From Corynebacterium canis (lineage in GTDB: Bacteria > Actinomycetota > Actinomycetes > Mycobacteriales > Mycobacteriaceae): a DNA stretch of 64,000 bases. Position 1 is the first letter of the stretch. Each line of letters starts with the position of its first letter. This document shows positions 39,236 to 48,402 of the stretch, piece by piece. The translations under genes and the position numbers were made by a program. A model generated the notes under the pieces. The model ran no database searches and was not told where the DNA came from. It was given only the letters and a program-made list of their open reading frames with translations. The stretch spans positions 2,135,685 to 2,199,684 of the forward strand of contig NZ_CP047080.1 in NCBI RefSeq assembly GCF_030408595.1, in the 5' to 3' direction.

Positions 39236-39253
39236 TGTTAGGTCACTCCTCCT

Positions 39254-40396
39254 TTAAAAGCCCTCGTTGAGGTCCACGGTGTTTTCGTTCGCACCGCGGG
39301 TATCGGTACGGCCGGGCAAGAACGGGCTGGTAGAAGTAGCGTACGGCTTTTCACCGATAGCCTCCAGCGCCTCGGAGTTCTGCGCATCCGGGTTCTTCAT
39401 CCGGTAGTCCAAGTACTCGGTGAACTTCTCCGGCGAAACAACGCGCACCTCAAAGTTCATCATTGCGTGGTAGGTACCGCACATTTCCGCGCAGCGCCCC
39501 ACGAACGCGCCTTCCTTCTCAATCTTTTCAATCTGGAAGGTCCGCTGGGACTTGTTCGCCTCCGGGTGCGGGAACGCGTCGCGCTTAAACAGGAATTCCG
39601 GAACCCAGAAGGAGTGCACCACGTCGGCCGCGGCGAGGTCGAACTCGATCGCCGTCTGCGACGGCAGCACCAGCACCGGCACCTCGTCCGTGGTGCCTAC
39701 GGTCTCAATCTTGTTGAAGTGCAAGAAGGAAACGTCCGAGGTGGACTTGCCGTGGATCGGGCCCGCGGCCGCACCATGTCCGTCACCATGCGACGCGGTA
39801 CCTTCTTCACCGCGGGTGGTATCCGAGAATTCGGCAGAGTTTTCGGCTGCCTTTTGGCGTTCGGCGTCGGTACCAACATAGTCCGAGCCGGTCGGCGAAA
39901 GCTCCGAAGAAACGTTCGCATAGCCGAACTTCCAGTTCCACTGGAAGGCGGTAACGTCCACCTTGACCTTCGGGTCCTTATCCAATGCGGTGACCTTGTC
40001 CTGGGTCTGCACCGTAAAGAAGAACAAGCCCATCACAATAACGATCGGGATGATCGTAAGCACCAGCTCCAAGGGCACGTTATACCCGGTCTGACGCGGG
40101 AACTCGCCCTTACCGGCCTTTTCCGCCTTCTTCGCCGAATACGCGAAGAGCGACCAGAACATAAGGCCCCACATGATAATGCCGATGATCCATGCCGCCA
40201 CCCAGGTCCATACCCAGAAGTTGCCCATAGCGGTCGCCTCCGGCGTAATGCCCTCGGGCCAGCCCATGCGCAAGAATTGGCCGAACGAGCCGCCGGGTGC
40301 GGCGACGTCGCAGCCAGTCAGCGTAAGGCTACCTGCGCCGATGATTCCGGCAAGCAGGGCCTTTCGCCGAAAACCACGCTTGTTTCGCTGTTCCAC
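39254..40396 (-). CDS. ctaC: Cytochrome c oxidase subunit II with CuA site, lipoprotein
   Basis: CtaC receives electrons from QcrC at its dinuclear CuA centre. From the GTG at 40396 (AGGAAGG upstream) it has 380 residues: basic N-terminus, lipoprotein signal with LTGC (Cys29), two membrane helices, then the cupredoxin domain with CuA ligands in GRCAEMCGTYHAMM (Cys302, Cys306, His310, Met313) and His261. A Glu/His/Gly-rich insertion of about 60 residues precedes the copper part, as in other corynebacteria. The frame up to 40438 has no better start. Confidence 0.95.
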   Translation of the reverse strand: MEQRNKRGFRRKALLAGIIGAGSLTLTGCDVAAPGGSFGQFLRMGWPEGITPEATAMGNFWVWTWVAAWIIGIIMWGLMFWSLFAYSAKKAEKAGKGEFPRQTGYNVPLELVLTIIPIVIVMGLFFFTVQTQDKVTALDKDPKVKVDVTAFQWNWKFGYANVSSELSPTGSDYVGTDAERQKAAENSAEFSDTTRGEEGTASHGDGHGAAAGPIHGKSTSDVSFLHFNKIETVGTTDEVPVLVLPSQTAIEFDLAAADVVHSFWVPEFLFKRDAFPHPEANKSQRTFQIEKIEKEGAFVGRCAEMCGTYHAMMNFEVRVVSPEKFTEYLDYRMKNPDAQNSEALEAIGEKPYATSTSPFLPGRTDTRGANENTVDLNEGF

Positions 40397-40928
40397 GTGT
40401 GTCTGCCTTCCTGTCCACACAATCGCTTCAGAACGCAACGCGTCCTTGTCCTAAACATTGAGGTTATCGCATACGGCGCGGGTTTCCACTTCGATTCACC
40501 CATGAAAAAGGGCAGGCTAGGTGCGTTCCTGATAAAACAGTGAGGATTCTACTGCATGAAAGCCGCGCAAACCGAACATACGCCCTCAGCATGTAATCCA
40601 ACTCACACTCGGTATCAAACGTTTGGGTACCCCCCAATGGGCGTGTTAAGGGCCGTTTATGCAGTGTTTTTTACCCCGCAAGTCACTTTCGGAACTTTCA
40701 AACTCAGCGCTTGCCCACCCGTTCAGGGTTGTTCACCAGTTCCAATGGAGCCGCAATTCACTTGCACGTTCGTAACACCGTCTGACGGAAACCGGCTGAC
40801 ACCTCACGCTTCCGGCATGATGGGTCTGTGGTGCCACAAACCCGCTAGCGGTTAAGCTGTGTTGATGCGTGGCGCGTGGGCGCCGCTGTCCACCCTGACC
40901 AAACGACTCTATTTAAAGGAACTGTTGT
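40397..40928. other. Intergenic region between ctaC and asnB
   Basis: About 530 bases without a credible gene. It must hold the divergent promoters of ctaC and asnB. I see no clear hairpin, riboswitch or repeat here; a few short frames (for example 40556-40855) have no ribosome-binding site and no family-like sequence. Confidence 0.6.
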
Positions 40929-42851
40929 ATGTGCGGCCTCCTTGGCATGCTGACCAGCAATCAGAACGCTGCTGACTTTGTCGCGGCAACCGAACGCGCT
41001 TTGCCGTGCATGCGGCACCGCGGCCCCGACGAAGACGGTACCTGGTTCGATGCCGACGTAGTGTTCGGTTTTAACCGACTCTCCATTATCGATATCGCCC
41101 ACTCGCATCAGCCTCTCCAATGGGGCCCTGCCGACGCCCCCGAGCGCTACGCCATGACCTTTAACGGCGAGATTTACAATTACCTCGAGCTGCGCGCGGA
41201 ATTGCAAGACCTCGGCTACACCTTCAACACGTCTGGCGACGGCGAGACGATCATCGTCGGCTACCACCATTGGGGCAAGGACGTGGTTACGCACCTCCGC
41301 GGGATGTTCGCCTTCGCCATTTGGGATACGCACAACCGCGAGCTTTTCCTGGCCCGCGACCCGTTTGGCATCAAACCGCTGTATTACGCCACCACCGACG
41401 CCGGCACGGTCTTCGCCTCCGAAAAGAAATCAATCCTGGAGATGGCCCCCGAGATCGGCCTCCCGCTGGACCTCGATTTCCGCGCGATCGAACACTACGT
41501 AGATCTGCAATACGTGCCCGAACCGGAGTCCCTACACGCCGCAATCCGCCGCCTGGAATCCGGCTGCATCGCCACCGTCCAACCCGGCGGTCAGGTCACC
41601 GCGGAGCGCTACTTCAAGCCCCAATTCCCCGCCCAGCCCGTGCCCAAAGGCAAGGAGCAGGACCTGTTCGATCGCATCGCGCGGGCGCTAGAAGACAGCG
41701 TCGAAAAGCATATGCGTGCGGACGTTACAGTCGGCTCCTTCCTTTCGGGAGGCATCGACTCCACCGCAATCGCCGCCCTAGCCAAACGCCACAACCCGAA
41801 GCTCCTCACCTTTACCACCGGCTTCGAACGCGAAGGCTACTCCGAGGTTGACGTCGCCGCCGAATCCGCCGCGGCTATCGACGCCGAGCACATCGTCAAG
41901 GTCGTCTCTCCCGAAGAGTACGCCAACGCCATCCCCAAGATCATGTGGTATCTCGACGACCCAGTCGCCGACCCCTCCTTGGTCCCCCTCTACTTCGTCG
42001 CCGCCGAGGCCCGCAAGCACGTCAAAGTGGTACTCTCCGGCGAAGGCGCGGACGAGCTCTTCGGCGGCTACACCATTTATAAGGAGCCGCTATCCCTCGC
42101 GCCGTTTGAGAAACTCCCCTCCCCCATGCGCAAGGGCATGCACCAACTCAGCCGCGTGCTTCCGGACGGCATGAAGGGGAAATCCCTCCTCGAACGCGGC
42201 TCCATGACCATGGAAGAGCGCTACTACGGCAATGCGCGTTCCTTTAACTGGGAGCAACTCAAGCGCGTGCTTCCCGACGCCCGGCCCGAATGGGACCACA
42301 AAGACGTCACCGCCCCCATCTACGCGCAATCCAAAAACATGGATCCCGTTGCCCGCATGCAACACCTAGACCTGTTTACCTGGATGCGCGGCGATATCCT
42401 GGTCAAGGCCGATAAAATCACCATGGCCAACTCCCTTGAACTGCGCGTTCCCTTCCTAGACCGCGAAGTCTTCGCCGTGGCGGAAACCATTCCCTACGAT
42501 CTCAAGATCACCGAAGGCACCACCAAATACGCCCTGCGCCGCGCGATGGAACAAATCGTTCCGGCCCACGTGCTCAACCGCCGCAAGCTGGGCTTCCCGG
42601 TGCCCATGCGCCACTGGCTCGCCGGCGACGAACTCTACGGGTGGGCGCAAGAAACCATCAATGAATCCCAGACCGACGGAATCATAGCCAAGCACGCCGT
42701 GCTTGACATGCTCAAAGAGCACCGCGCTGGAGTCTCCGACCATTCTCGACGCCTCTGGACCGTCCTCGCCTTTATGGTGTGGCACGCCATCTTCGTGGAA
42801 CACCGCATCAAGCCGGACATCGAGGAGCGCGACTACCCCGTCCACCTCTAA
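40929..42851 (+). CDS. asnB: Glutamine-hydrolysing asparagine synthetase family protein LtsA/AsnB
   Basis: This class II glutamine amidotransferase has Cys2 as nucleophile (MCGLLG), a glutaminase domain over about residues 2-200 and a synthetase domain with the ATP loop SGGIDSTA and SGEGADELFGGY. The 640 residues match the corynebacterial LtsA form, which amidates the diaminopimelate of peptidoglycan and is needed for wall integrity and lysozyme resistance; true asparagine synthesis is the alternative. AAAGGA precedes the ATG by 8 bases. It is monocistronic and followed by repeats. Confidence 0.92.
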   Translation: MCGLLGMLTSNQNAADFVAATERALPCMRHRGPDEDGTWFDADVVFGFNRLSIIDIAHSHQPLQWGPADAPERYAMTFNGEIYNYLELRAELQDLGYTFNTSGDGETIIVGYHHWGKDVVTHLRGMFAFAIWDTHNRELFLARDPFGIKPLYYATTDAGTVFASEKKSILEMAPEIGLPLDLDFRAIEHYVDLQYVPEPESLHAAIRRLESGCIATVQPGGQVTAERYFKPQFPAQPVPKGKEQDLFDRIARALEDSVEKHMRADVTVGSFLSGGIDSTAIAALAKRHNPKLLTFTTGFEREGYSEVDVAAESAAAIDAEHIVKVVSPEEYANAIPKIMWYLDDPVADPSLVPLYFVAAEARKHVKVVLSGEGADELFGGYTIYKEPLSLAPFEKLPSPMRKGMHQLSRVLPDGMKGKSLLERGSMTMEERYYGNARSFNWEQLKRVLPDARPEWDHKDVTAPIYAQSKNMDPVARMQHLDLFTWMRGDILVKADKITMANSLELRVPFLDREVFAVAETIPYDLKITEGTTKYALRRAMEQIVPAHVLNRRKLGFPVPMRHWLAGDELYGWAQETINESQTDGIIAKHAVLDMLKEHRAGVSDHSRRLWTVLAFMVWHAIFVEHRIKPDIEERDYPVHL

Positions 42852-43575
42852 ATCCAAGATTGCGCGCAACTTCCACGCTGGTGCCGTGTGGGGTTGCGCT
42901 CAACCAGCCAACCCGCCGATAGGTTGCGGAGCTTCTCCACCCGCCGATGAGTTGTGCACCACCGCCAAGGTCGCCGATGGGTTGTGCGCAACTGCCGACC
43001 TGGGGCTGGTCTTTCTATTCTTCATTCGGGGCCCCAACGAAGAAATCCAGGACGAATCTGGCCCAAAAACGCCCAAAAACGCCGCAGCTCGTCTTTCTAT
43101 TCTTCGTTGACCACCCTAATGAAGAAATTCCGGACGATCGCAGGTCAACGGCTGCACACAACCTATCAGGGCAAGCTGCCGGGAGAGCAATCCCGGGCAA
43201 TAGAGTTCGAACTTTCTCGAACCATCGGCCCCGCAAAATCTGCCTCAGGCAGATCTAACAGCTCGAGTTCACCGTCCTGCGGAAACACTACCCCGCGATG
43301 ACCGACGCGCCGGATCTGCCTCAGGCACATCTAACACGGCGGGTTCACCCTTCTGCGGAAACACCACCGCGCGGCGGCTGGCGTGTCGAATCTGCCTGAG
43401 CGCGGAAAATCGTCGGCCGATTTCGGCCCCAAATCGCCCCAGCGGCAATACATTGTGCGCCACCGCCTAGGTCGCCGATGGGTTGTGCGCAACTGCCGAC
43501 CTGGGGCTGGTCTTTCTATTCTTCATTCGGGGCCCCAACGAAGAAATCCAGGACGAATCTGGCCCAAAAACGCCG
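42852..43575. repeat. Repeat locus 2, left part
   Basis: After asnB the DNA holds the same composite seen at 14080-14922: MITE-like copy C (42976-43167), a linker with repeated ATCTGCCTCAGGC(A/C) and GCGGAAACACC motifs (43226-43440), and the left half of copy D (43477-43575), cut by the insertion sequence. No gene is present. Confidence 0.88.
42976..43167. mobile_element. MITE-like element, copy C
   Basis: A 192-base copy with left end GATGGGTTGTGCGCAACTG... and right end ...GCACACAACCTATC. The extra 10 bases come from a tandem doubling of GCCCAAAAAC in the middle, near 43061-43080. Orientation is the same as copies A and B. Confidence 0.75.
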
Positions 43576-43590
43576 TGTAGAATCTCGCGA

Positions 43591-43686
43591 CCTTGGTAAC
43601 ACTCTGTGCCATCACCTTGGTAACAATCAGTATCATCACCTTGGTGACAACCAGTAGCATTACCTTGGTAACGCGCGAGCGGGTAG
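43591..43686. repeat. Left subterminal array of four 24-base repeats in the IS
   Basis: CCTTGGTAACA-like units begin at 43591, 43615, 43639 and 43663, exactly 24 bases apart, with connecting sequence close to CTCTGTGCCATCA. They are probable transposase-binding sites. No spacer variability or leader suggests CRISPR. Confidence 0.8.
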
Positions 43687-45060
43687 TTAATCCTCTAGTT
43701 CAGCAGCGGCGGTGGGGTGTTGTTGTAGCCATTGCTGCTGTCGTTTGAGAAACCACGGCGGGGCCTCGTGGAGGTACGCGCCGATGATTTTCCAAAGGGG
43801 TACGGTGGCGCCGATCGGTTCGCCGAGCACGTTTAGTGGCAGTGGGATTCGCAGGACCATGACGCCGTCGACGGAATCGAATAGCGCGTATTCATCGTCG
43901 GTGTGAACGACGTAGTAGTGCTTATCGGTAAGCCGTTTGGGGATATTGATGTAGTACCCCGCGAGCGCGAAACGTGGTCTGGACGAGGGTTTGATGTACA
44001 GCATTGCTGGATCCTGGTCGAGGCCATCTGCAGCGCTGGGGGACTCGCTCGAACGGGCCTGCCGGTATTTTTCAATCTCTGCAGTCAATTGCTCCTGGGT
44101 GATGGGCTCGCCGCTACTAGGGCGGTGTTCGATGCTGTCCCAGGCCTGTTTCGGGGTCATACCCCCGAGTGCTTGATGCCTCCGCTTGTTGTTGTAGTAC
44201 TCCCGGTATTCACTGAGCAATTCCTTCAATTTGGCCTCAGTACTGGGCTTGTGCGCATCAAGGAACTTCACCAAGGTTTGATGGGAGCGTTCGTTTTTGC
44301 CTTGGGTTTGGGGATGATCCGCCCGGCCAGTAATGGCCTCACAACCCTTGACGGCAAGAAACCGATGCAGCGCAGTGATCCGGCCCCGGCGAATCTGATT
44401 AAACGCGCCACCATTATCGCTCAGCAATTGGCGCGGTACCCCATAGACACGGATCGCGTTAACTACACAGTTCAACGCATCTGCCCCATTTTCCGGCTTG
44501 GTGCCATACGTAGTACCCACATCAAATCGGGTTGCATCATCGATGAGCTGGTAAATCGTGATCACAGTGCCCGCCGGAGTAGCGAGCCGATAGGAAAACG
44601 CATCCAGCTGCCACAACTCCATGGCACAGGATCGCTCGAAGCGCACTATCGATGAGCGAGGCCGCTTCCGGGGATTCTTCGCGACCACACCCGCAGCAGC
44701 CAGAATCCGAGCAATCGTCGACACCGAAGGAATCGGCTGCACCACATTCGGCTGATCAATCAACGCATACCAAATGGATCGCGGCCCATTATCCCAACCA
44801 AATTGGCCAAGCCGCTCCCGCATCGCAAGCACCATCGACACCGTAGCCTCATCATAGGTAGTCGCAGGCTTATGCGGCGCACTCGACCGCGGATGCAGCG
44901 CCCCAAATCCTTCCTGCTCAAAACGCTTTTTGATCGCATAATACGTTTTCCGGCTAATGCCATGAACCGCACAAAACTCCGTAATACTCATGCCGTTCGC
45001 GGCACACGGATCAAATTCAACAATTAAACGCCGCACATTCGGCGAAAGAGGACGAACCAT
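43687..45060 (-). CDS. IS481-family DDE transposase
   Basis: The 457-residue protein has an N-terminal helix-turn-helix (SITEFCAVHGISRKTYYAIKKRF), an rve-type integrase core with the catalytic triad Asp153 (WQLDAFSY), Asp215 (LLSDNGGAF) and Glu257 (QGKNERSHQTL), and a C-terminal extension of about 150 residues ending in a basic/Gln-rich tail. All catalytic residues and the frame are intact, so the enzyme could be active. The start codon and the 24-base repeat array adjoin directly, so binding of transposase there may also regulate its own gene. Confidence 0.92.
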   Translation of the reverse strand: MVRPLSPNVRRLIVEFDPCAANGMSITEFCAVHGISRKTYYAIKKRFEQEGFGALHPRSSAPHKPATTYDEATVSMVLAMRERLGQFGWDNGPRSIWYALIDQPNVVQPIPSVSTIARILAAAGVVAKNPRKRPRSSIVRFERSCAMELWQLDAFSYRLATPAGTVITIYQLIDDATRFDVGTTYGTKPENGADALNCVVNAIRVYGVPRQLLSDNGGAFNQIRRGRITALHRFLAVKGCEAITGRADHPQTQGKNERSHQTLVKFLDAHKPSTEAKLKELLSEYREYYNNKRRHQALGGMTPKQAWDSIEHRPSSGEPITQEQLTAEIEKYRQARSSESPSAADGLDQDPAMLYIKPSSRPRFALAGYYINIPKRLTDKHYYVVHTDDEYALFDSVDGVMVLRIPLPLNVLGEPIGATVPLWKIIGAYLHEAPPWFLKRQQQWLQQHPTAAAELED

Positions 45061-45096
45061 GCACCTAATTGAAAACGAACACCACCAAAATCGTTT

Positions 45097-45203
45097 CCAC
45101 GGTCATGAGACTCGTTGCATCCAAGGCCATGAGACAGACTGTTACCAAGGACATGAGACAGGTTGTCACCAAGGTGATGAAACAGGTTGTTACCAAGGTC
45201 CTG
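45097..45203. repeat. Right subterminal array of 24-base repeats in the IS
   Basis: The inverted counterpart of the left array: CCAAGG at 45121, 45145, 45169 and 45193, with a degraded fifth unit (CCACGG) at 45097. It covers the upstream side of the transposase gene. Confidence 0.8.
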
Positions 45204-45213
45204 AGAGATGACA

Positions 45214-45670
45214 GGCCAAAAACGCTGCAAATCGTCTTTCTATTCTTCGTTGACCACCCTAATGAAGAAATTCCGGACGATCGCAGGTCAACAGCTGCAC
45301 ACAACCTATCCGCGCAAGCTATTGGCAAGGCCGTGAAACACAGACAAGATTGAACTTTTTCGAACCATCGGCCCCGCAAAATCTGCCTCAGGCAGATCTG
45401 ACATGGCGAATTCCGCGTCCTGCGGAAACACCACCGCGCGGCGGCTGGCGTGTCGAATCTGCCTGAGCGCGGAAAATCGTCGGCTGATTTCGGCCCCCAA
45501 GCCACCCCAGCGGCAGTAGGCTGTCGCAGCCACCGCCAAGGTCACCGATAAGTTGTCCACAACCGTTCGGGACTTAGCCAGACCTAGGCACAACGTTGCA
45601 TCCGAGGCGGTCAGCGCCAGAAACCCGCCCCCAACCCCCGAACCCCCCGATCGGCACGGCAGCGTCTCGC
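45214..45670. repeat. Repeat locus 2, right part
   Basis: The right half of MITE-like copy D (to 45310) is followed by the linker seen in locus 1 (TATTGGCAAGGCCGTGAA, then ATCTGCCTCAGGC and GCGGAAACACC motifs) and a final degenerate element end near 45548. No gene is present before the erpA-like stop codon at 45671. Confidence 0.8.
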
Positions 45671-46015
45671 CTAGTTGAACGAGTCCCCACAGGCGCAAGA
45701 GCCGCTGGCGTTGGGATTATCGATGGTAAACCCCTGGGATTCGATCGTGTCTGCGAAATCGATGCGCGCACCGGTAAGGTACGGCAAGCTCATTTTGTCT
45801 ACTACAAGGTTGACCCCGCCAATAAGGTCGACTTTGTCGCCGTCCAGGCGACGGTCGTCGAAATAGAGCTGGTAGCGGAGTCCGGCGCAGCCACCGGGTT
45901 GGACGGCGATGCGCAACGCTAGGTCGTCGCGGCCTTCCTGATCAAGGAGAGCCTTGGCCTTTGCGGCAGCGGCATCGGTAAGAATGACACCGGTGTTGGT
46001 CTCGGGAGCAGTCAT
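45671..46015 (-). CDS. erpA: HesB/IscA-family iron-sulfur carrier, ErpA-like
   Basis: A-type carriers bind and deliver [Fe-S] clusters to target proteins. The 114-residue product has the three invariant cysteines Cys43 (VQPGGCAGLRY), Cys107 and Cys109 (GSCACGDSF) in the usual spacing. It corresponds to mycobacterial Rv2204c and is divergent from the DUF3043 gene. Its 3' end meets the repeat locus. Which apo-targets it serves is unknown; Rieske QcrA and LipA are plausible clients in this window. Confidence 0.9.
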   Translation of the reverse strand: MTAPETNTGVILTDAAAAKAKALLDQEGRDDLALRIAVQPGGCAGLRYQLYFDDRRLDGDKVDLIGGVNLVVDKMSLPYLTGARIDFADTIESQGFTIDNPNASGSCACGDSFN

Positions 46016-46175
46016 GGAAAAGAAGTCTCCTTGCGTGTGAATCTATGTCGGCAACCAACGGTACTAGCATTGTACGTTTTGCGCACACCTTGTGCTGGAC
46101 CCGCATTCACGGATTGGGCGGAAAAGCTTGTAGCCTTGAGGGCGTTCGTTAGTTTTTTCTTCCAAGGAGTGTTCT

Positions 46176-46814
46176 GTGGCTTCTGACACTCAGTCTGCAG
46201 ACAAGCACCGCAAGGGTTATACGCCGAAAAAGGGGCGTCCGACGCCGAAGCGGAATGAGGTTGAGCGCGCCCGGGGTATCCGGCGGGATCCGGTGTCGCC
46301 GCCGGAAACGTCGAAGGAGGCGCGGGCACGCCGTAAGGCGTTGAAGAAGTCGATGTCTCGGGAAGAGTATAAGGCGCTGAAGAAGCAGGAGCGGGAGTCT
46401 GCGGCCGCGAAGCGCCGGGCGGTGCAGGAGGCGATGGATCGCGGCGATGAGCGCTACCTCTTGGAGCGCGATAAGGGGGAGGTTCGCGCGTTTGCTCGAG
46501 ATTGGGTGGATGCCCGCCGGTTCTTTAGCAATATGGTGATGCCCGCCGCCCTGCTGTTGTTGGTGGTGTTGTTTGCGGTGCAGTCGAATCCGGAGGTGAA
46601 TGCGATCGCTTCTACGATCGCGATGCTGGTCATGGCGGCGTTTTTCATTGAGGGTTTCATTTTGGGCGCTCGTTTGAAAAAGGCTGCGGCGGAGCGTTTC
46701 CCGCATGCGACTGATACCGGTTACGCCCTCGCGTTTTATGGTTATTCGCGGGCGTCTCAGCCGCGTAAGTTGCGGAGTCCGAAGCCGCGCGTGGAGATTG
46801 GCGCTGAAGTTTAG
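46176..46814 (+). CDS. DUF3043 membrane protein
   Basis: The 212-residue protein has a long highly charged N-terminus (KGYTPKKGRPTPKRNEVERARG, a DUF3043 signature), then two membrane helices at about residues 120-135 and 143-163 and a short basic tail. Function of the family is unknown; it is conserved at this place in Corynebacteriales. The GTG start follows AAGGAG. Its stop codon is immediately followed by the cobU GTG, so the two are coupled. Confidence 0.88.
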   Translation: MASDTQSADKHRKGYTPKKGRPTPKRNEVERARGIRRDPVSPPETSKEARARRKALKKSMSREEYKALKKQERESAAAKRRAVQEAMDRGDERYLLERDKGEVRAFARDWVDARRFFSNMVMPAALLLLVVLFAVQSNPEVNAIASTIAMLVMAAFFIEGFILGARLKKAAAERFPHATDTGYALAFYGYSRASQPRKLRSPKPRVEIGAEV

Positions 46815-47342
46815 GTGCGTACGCTTGTGCTAGGTGGCGCACGGTCGGGCAAGTCGGCGTTTGCGGAGGCTTTGATGCCTGCGGGCCCGGTCACGTATGT
46901 TGCTACGGCGCGCCCGTGGCCGGGTGATTCGGATTTTGCGGCGCGCATCGCGGACCATGTTTCTCGGCGTCCCTCCCATTGGCGCACCGAAGATACGCGC
47001 GACGTTGTTGACGTGCTTATCGACGCCTCGCCCACACCCGTCCTGGTCGACGACCTGGGTACGTGGCTCACTCATGTTATCGATTCCGCGCAGGCCTGGG
47101 ACCGCCCCCGTGGCACGTGTCAGGCGCGTATCGACGCCCTGGTACGCGGCGTCGATACGTATGGTGGCGGTGAGCTCGTGCTGGTCACCCCCGAAGTGGG
47201 TATGGGCGTGATACCCGAACACCCTGCGGGACGGTTGTTCCGCGATGAAATTGGCACACTCAATGGGCGGCTGGCCCAGGTGTGCGACAAAGTGGTGCTT
47301 GTTGCCGCAGGATTGCCACTAGTCTTGAAACCCCAAACATAA
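46815..47342 (+). CDS. cobU: Adenosylcobinamide kinase/guanylyltransferase CobU
   Basis: CobU phosphorylates adenosylcobinamide and attaches GMP, starting nucleotide-loop assembly of cobalamin. The 175-residue product has the P-loop GGARSGKS (7-14) and, in ADHVSRRPSHWRTED, the likely guanylylated His48. It starts directly at the DUF3043 stop and is followed 12 bases later by cobT. With cobT and cobS it covers the last steps only, consistent with salvage of cobinamide. Confidence 0.93.
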   Translation: MRTLVLGGARSGKSAFAEALMPAGPVTYVATARPWPGDSDFAARIADHVSRRPSHWRTEDTRDVVDVLIDASPTPVLVDDLGTWLTHVIDSAQAWDRPRGTCQARIDALVRGVDTYGGGELVLVTPEVGMGVIPEHPAGRLFRDEIGTLNGRLAQVCDKVVLVAAGLPLVLKPQT

Positions 47343-47354
47343 AAGGAGTCACCC

Positions 47355-48395
47355 ATGCTTCCCGCAGAACTATTCGCCAAGGTCGACGCGCCGAGTTTCG
47401 AGGTGCGCGAGCAGGCGGAGGCGTATCAGAAGACGCTGACTAAGCCCGCCGGATCCCTCGGGCGCCTCGAACAAATTGGCGTGTGGATGAGCTCCTGTCA
47501 GGGGGTGTGTCCGCCGCGGCCAATTAGGGACCCACGGATTATCGTATTTGCTGGCGATCACGGCGTGGCGCAGCGCGGGGTGTCTGCCTACCCGGCGGAG
47601 GTTTCCCTGCAGATGGCGGCCAATATTGAGGCGGGCGGCGCGGCGATCAATGTGCTGGGCCGGGCGGCGGGGGCTTCGGTACGCGTGGTGGATGTGTCCT
47701 TGGATCACGATGCCGAGGGCGAGGACCGGGTGCGGCGTTCCTGCGGCTCCATCGACGCCGTGGACGCCATGACCGAGCTAGAGGTGCTGCGCGCGATTCA
47801 GGTGGGGCAGCGCATCGCGGATCAGGAGGTGGATAGCGGGGCTGACCTGCTGATTGCCGGCGATTTGGGGATCGGCAATACTACCCCGGCGGCGGCGTTG
47901 GTGGGGGCCATGACCAAGTCCGAACCGGTGGTTGTGGTGGGGCGCGGCACCGGCATCGACGATGAGGGTTGGAAGCGCAAGGTGGCGGCCGTACGGGATG
48001 CCATGTTCCGCGTGCGCAACCAGCACCACGACGCGATCACCGTGCTGCGGGCCATTTCCTCCCCCGATCTCACCGCCATGGCGGGCTTCCTCGCGCAGGC
48101 CAGCGTGCGCCGCACGCCCGTGATTCTGGACGGCGTAGTGGTCACCTCTGCGGCGATCATGGCGAACAAACTTGCGCCCGGCGCGCGGCAGTGGTGGCTG
48201 GCCGGGCATCGCGGCGCCGAGCCCGCCCACAAGCTCGCATTGCGCGCGTTGAAGCTCGAACCCCTGCTCGATTTTAAGATGCGCCTTGGGGAGGGCTCCG
48301 GGGCGGCGGTGGCGCTGCCGATAGTCAAGGCCGCCGTAGACATCATGATTGATATGGCCACCTTCGAATCCGCCGGGGTTTCCGAAAAGGAGTAG
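47355..48395 (+). CDS. cobT: Nicotinate-nucleotide:dimethylbenzimidazole phosphoribosyltransferase CobT
   Basis: CobT makes alpha-ribazole phosphate, the lower-ligand precursor of cobalamin. The 346-residue protein has KPAGSLGRLE near the N-terminus, VFAGDHGVAQRGVSAYP, DLGIGNTTPAAAL and the C-terminal FKMRLGEGSGAAVALPIV with the catalytic glutamate. AAAAGGAG precedes the ATG by 8 bases. It lies between cobU and cobS in one operon. Confidence 0.95.
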   Translation: MLPAELFAKVDAPSFEVREQAEAYQKTLTKPAGSLGRLEQIGVWMSSCQGVCPPRPIRDPRIIVFAGDHGVAQRGVSAYPAEVSLQMAANIEAGGAAINVLGRAAGASVRVVDVSLDHDAEGEDRVRRSCGSIDAVDAMTELEVLRAIQVGQRIADQEVDSGADLLIAGDLGIGNTTPAAALVGAMTKSEPVVVVGRGTGIDDEGWKRKVAAVRDAMFRVRNQHHDAITVLRAISSPDLTAMAGFLAQASVRRTPVILDGVVVTSAAIMANKLAPGARQWWLAGHRGAEPAHKLALRALKLEPLLDFKMRLGEGSGAAVALPIVKAAVDIMIDMATFESAGVSEKE

Positions 48396-48402
48396 CACGG
48401 TA

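Larger units (their letters stand above)
43576..45213 (-). mobile_element. IS481-type insertion sequence, 1638 bases, with subterminal repeat arrays
   Basis: The element starts TGTAGAATC and ends AGATGACA (TGT...ACA ends). It is flanked by GCCCAAAAACGCCG (43562-43575) and GGCCAAAAACGCTG (45214-45227), 12 of 14 identical and explained as an aged 14-base target duplication. One intact transposase gene fills most of it. Both ends carry inverted arrays of a 24-base unit with core CCTTGGTAACA: starts at 43591, 43615, 43639 and 43663 on the left, and CCAAGG at 45121, 45145, 45169 and 45193 on the right. Confidence 0.82.
43477..45310. mobile_element. MITE-like element, copy D, interrupted by the insertion sequence
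   Basis: The left half is 43477-43575 and the right half 45214-45310. Removing the insertion and one copy of a 14-base duplication restores exactly 182 bases, the length of copies A and B. This shows the element was present before the insertion sequence arrived. Confidence 0.75.

Noticed and set aside
43591..43686. Possible CRISPR array (24-base periodic repeats)
   Set aside because: Few units, no unique spacers, the whole 24-base unit repeats, no cas genes, and the mirror array is at the other end of the same insertion sequence.
44990..45230. Small repeat-protein frames (HETxCxQG units on plus, LGNNLFHH-like units on minus)
   Set aside because: Eight-residue periodicity is just the 24-base DNA repeat of the IS end read in frame; no start signals.
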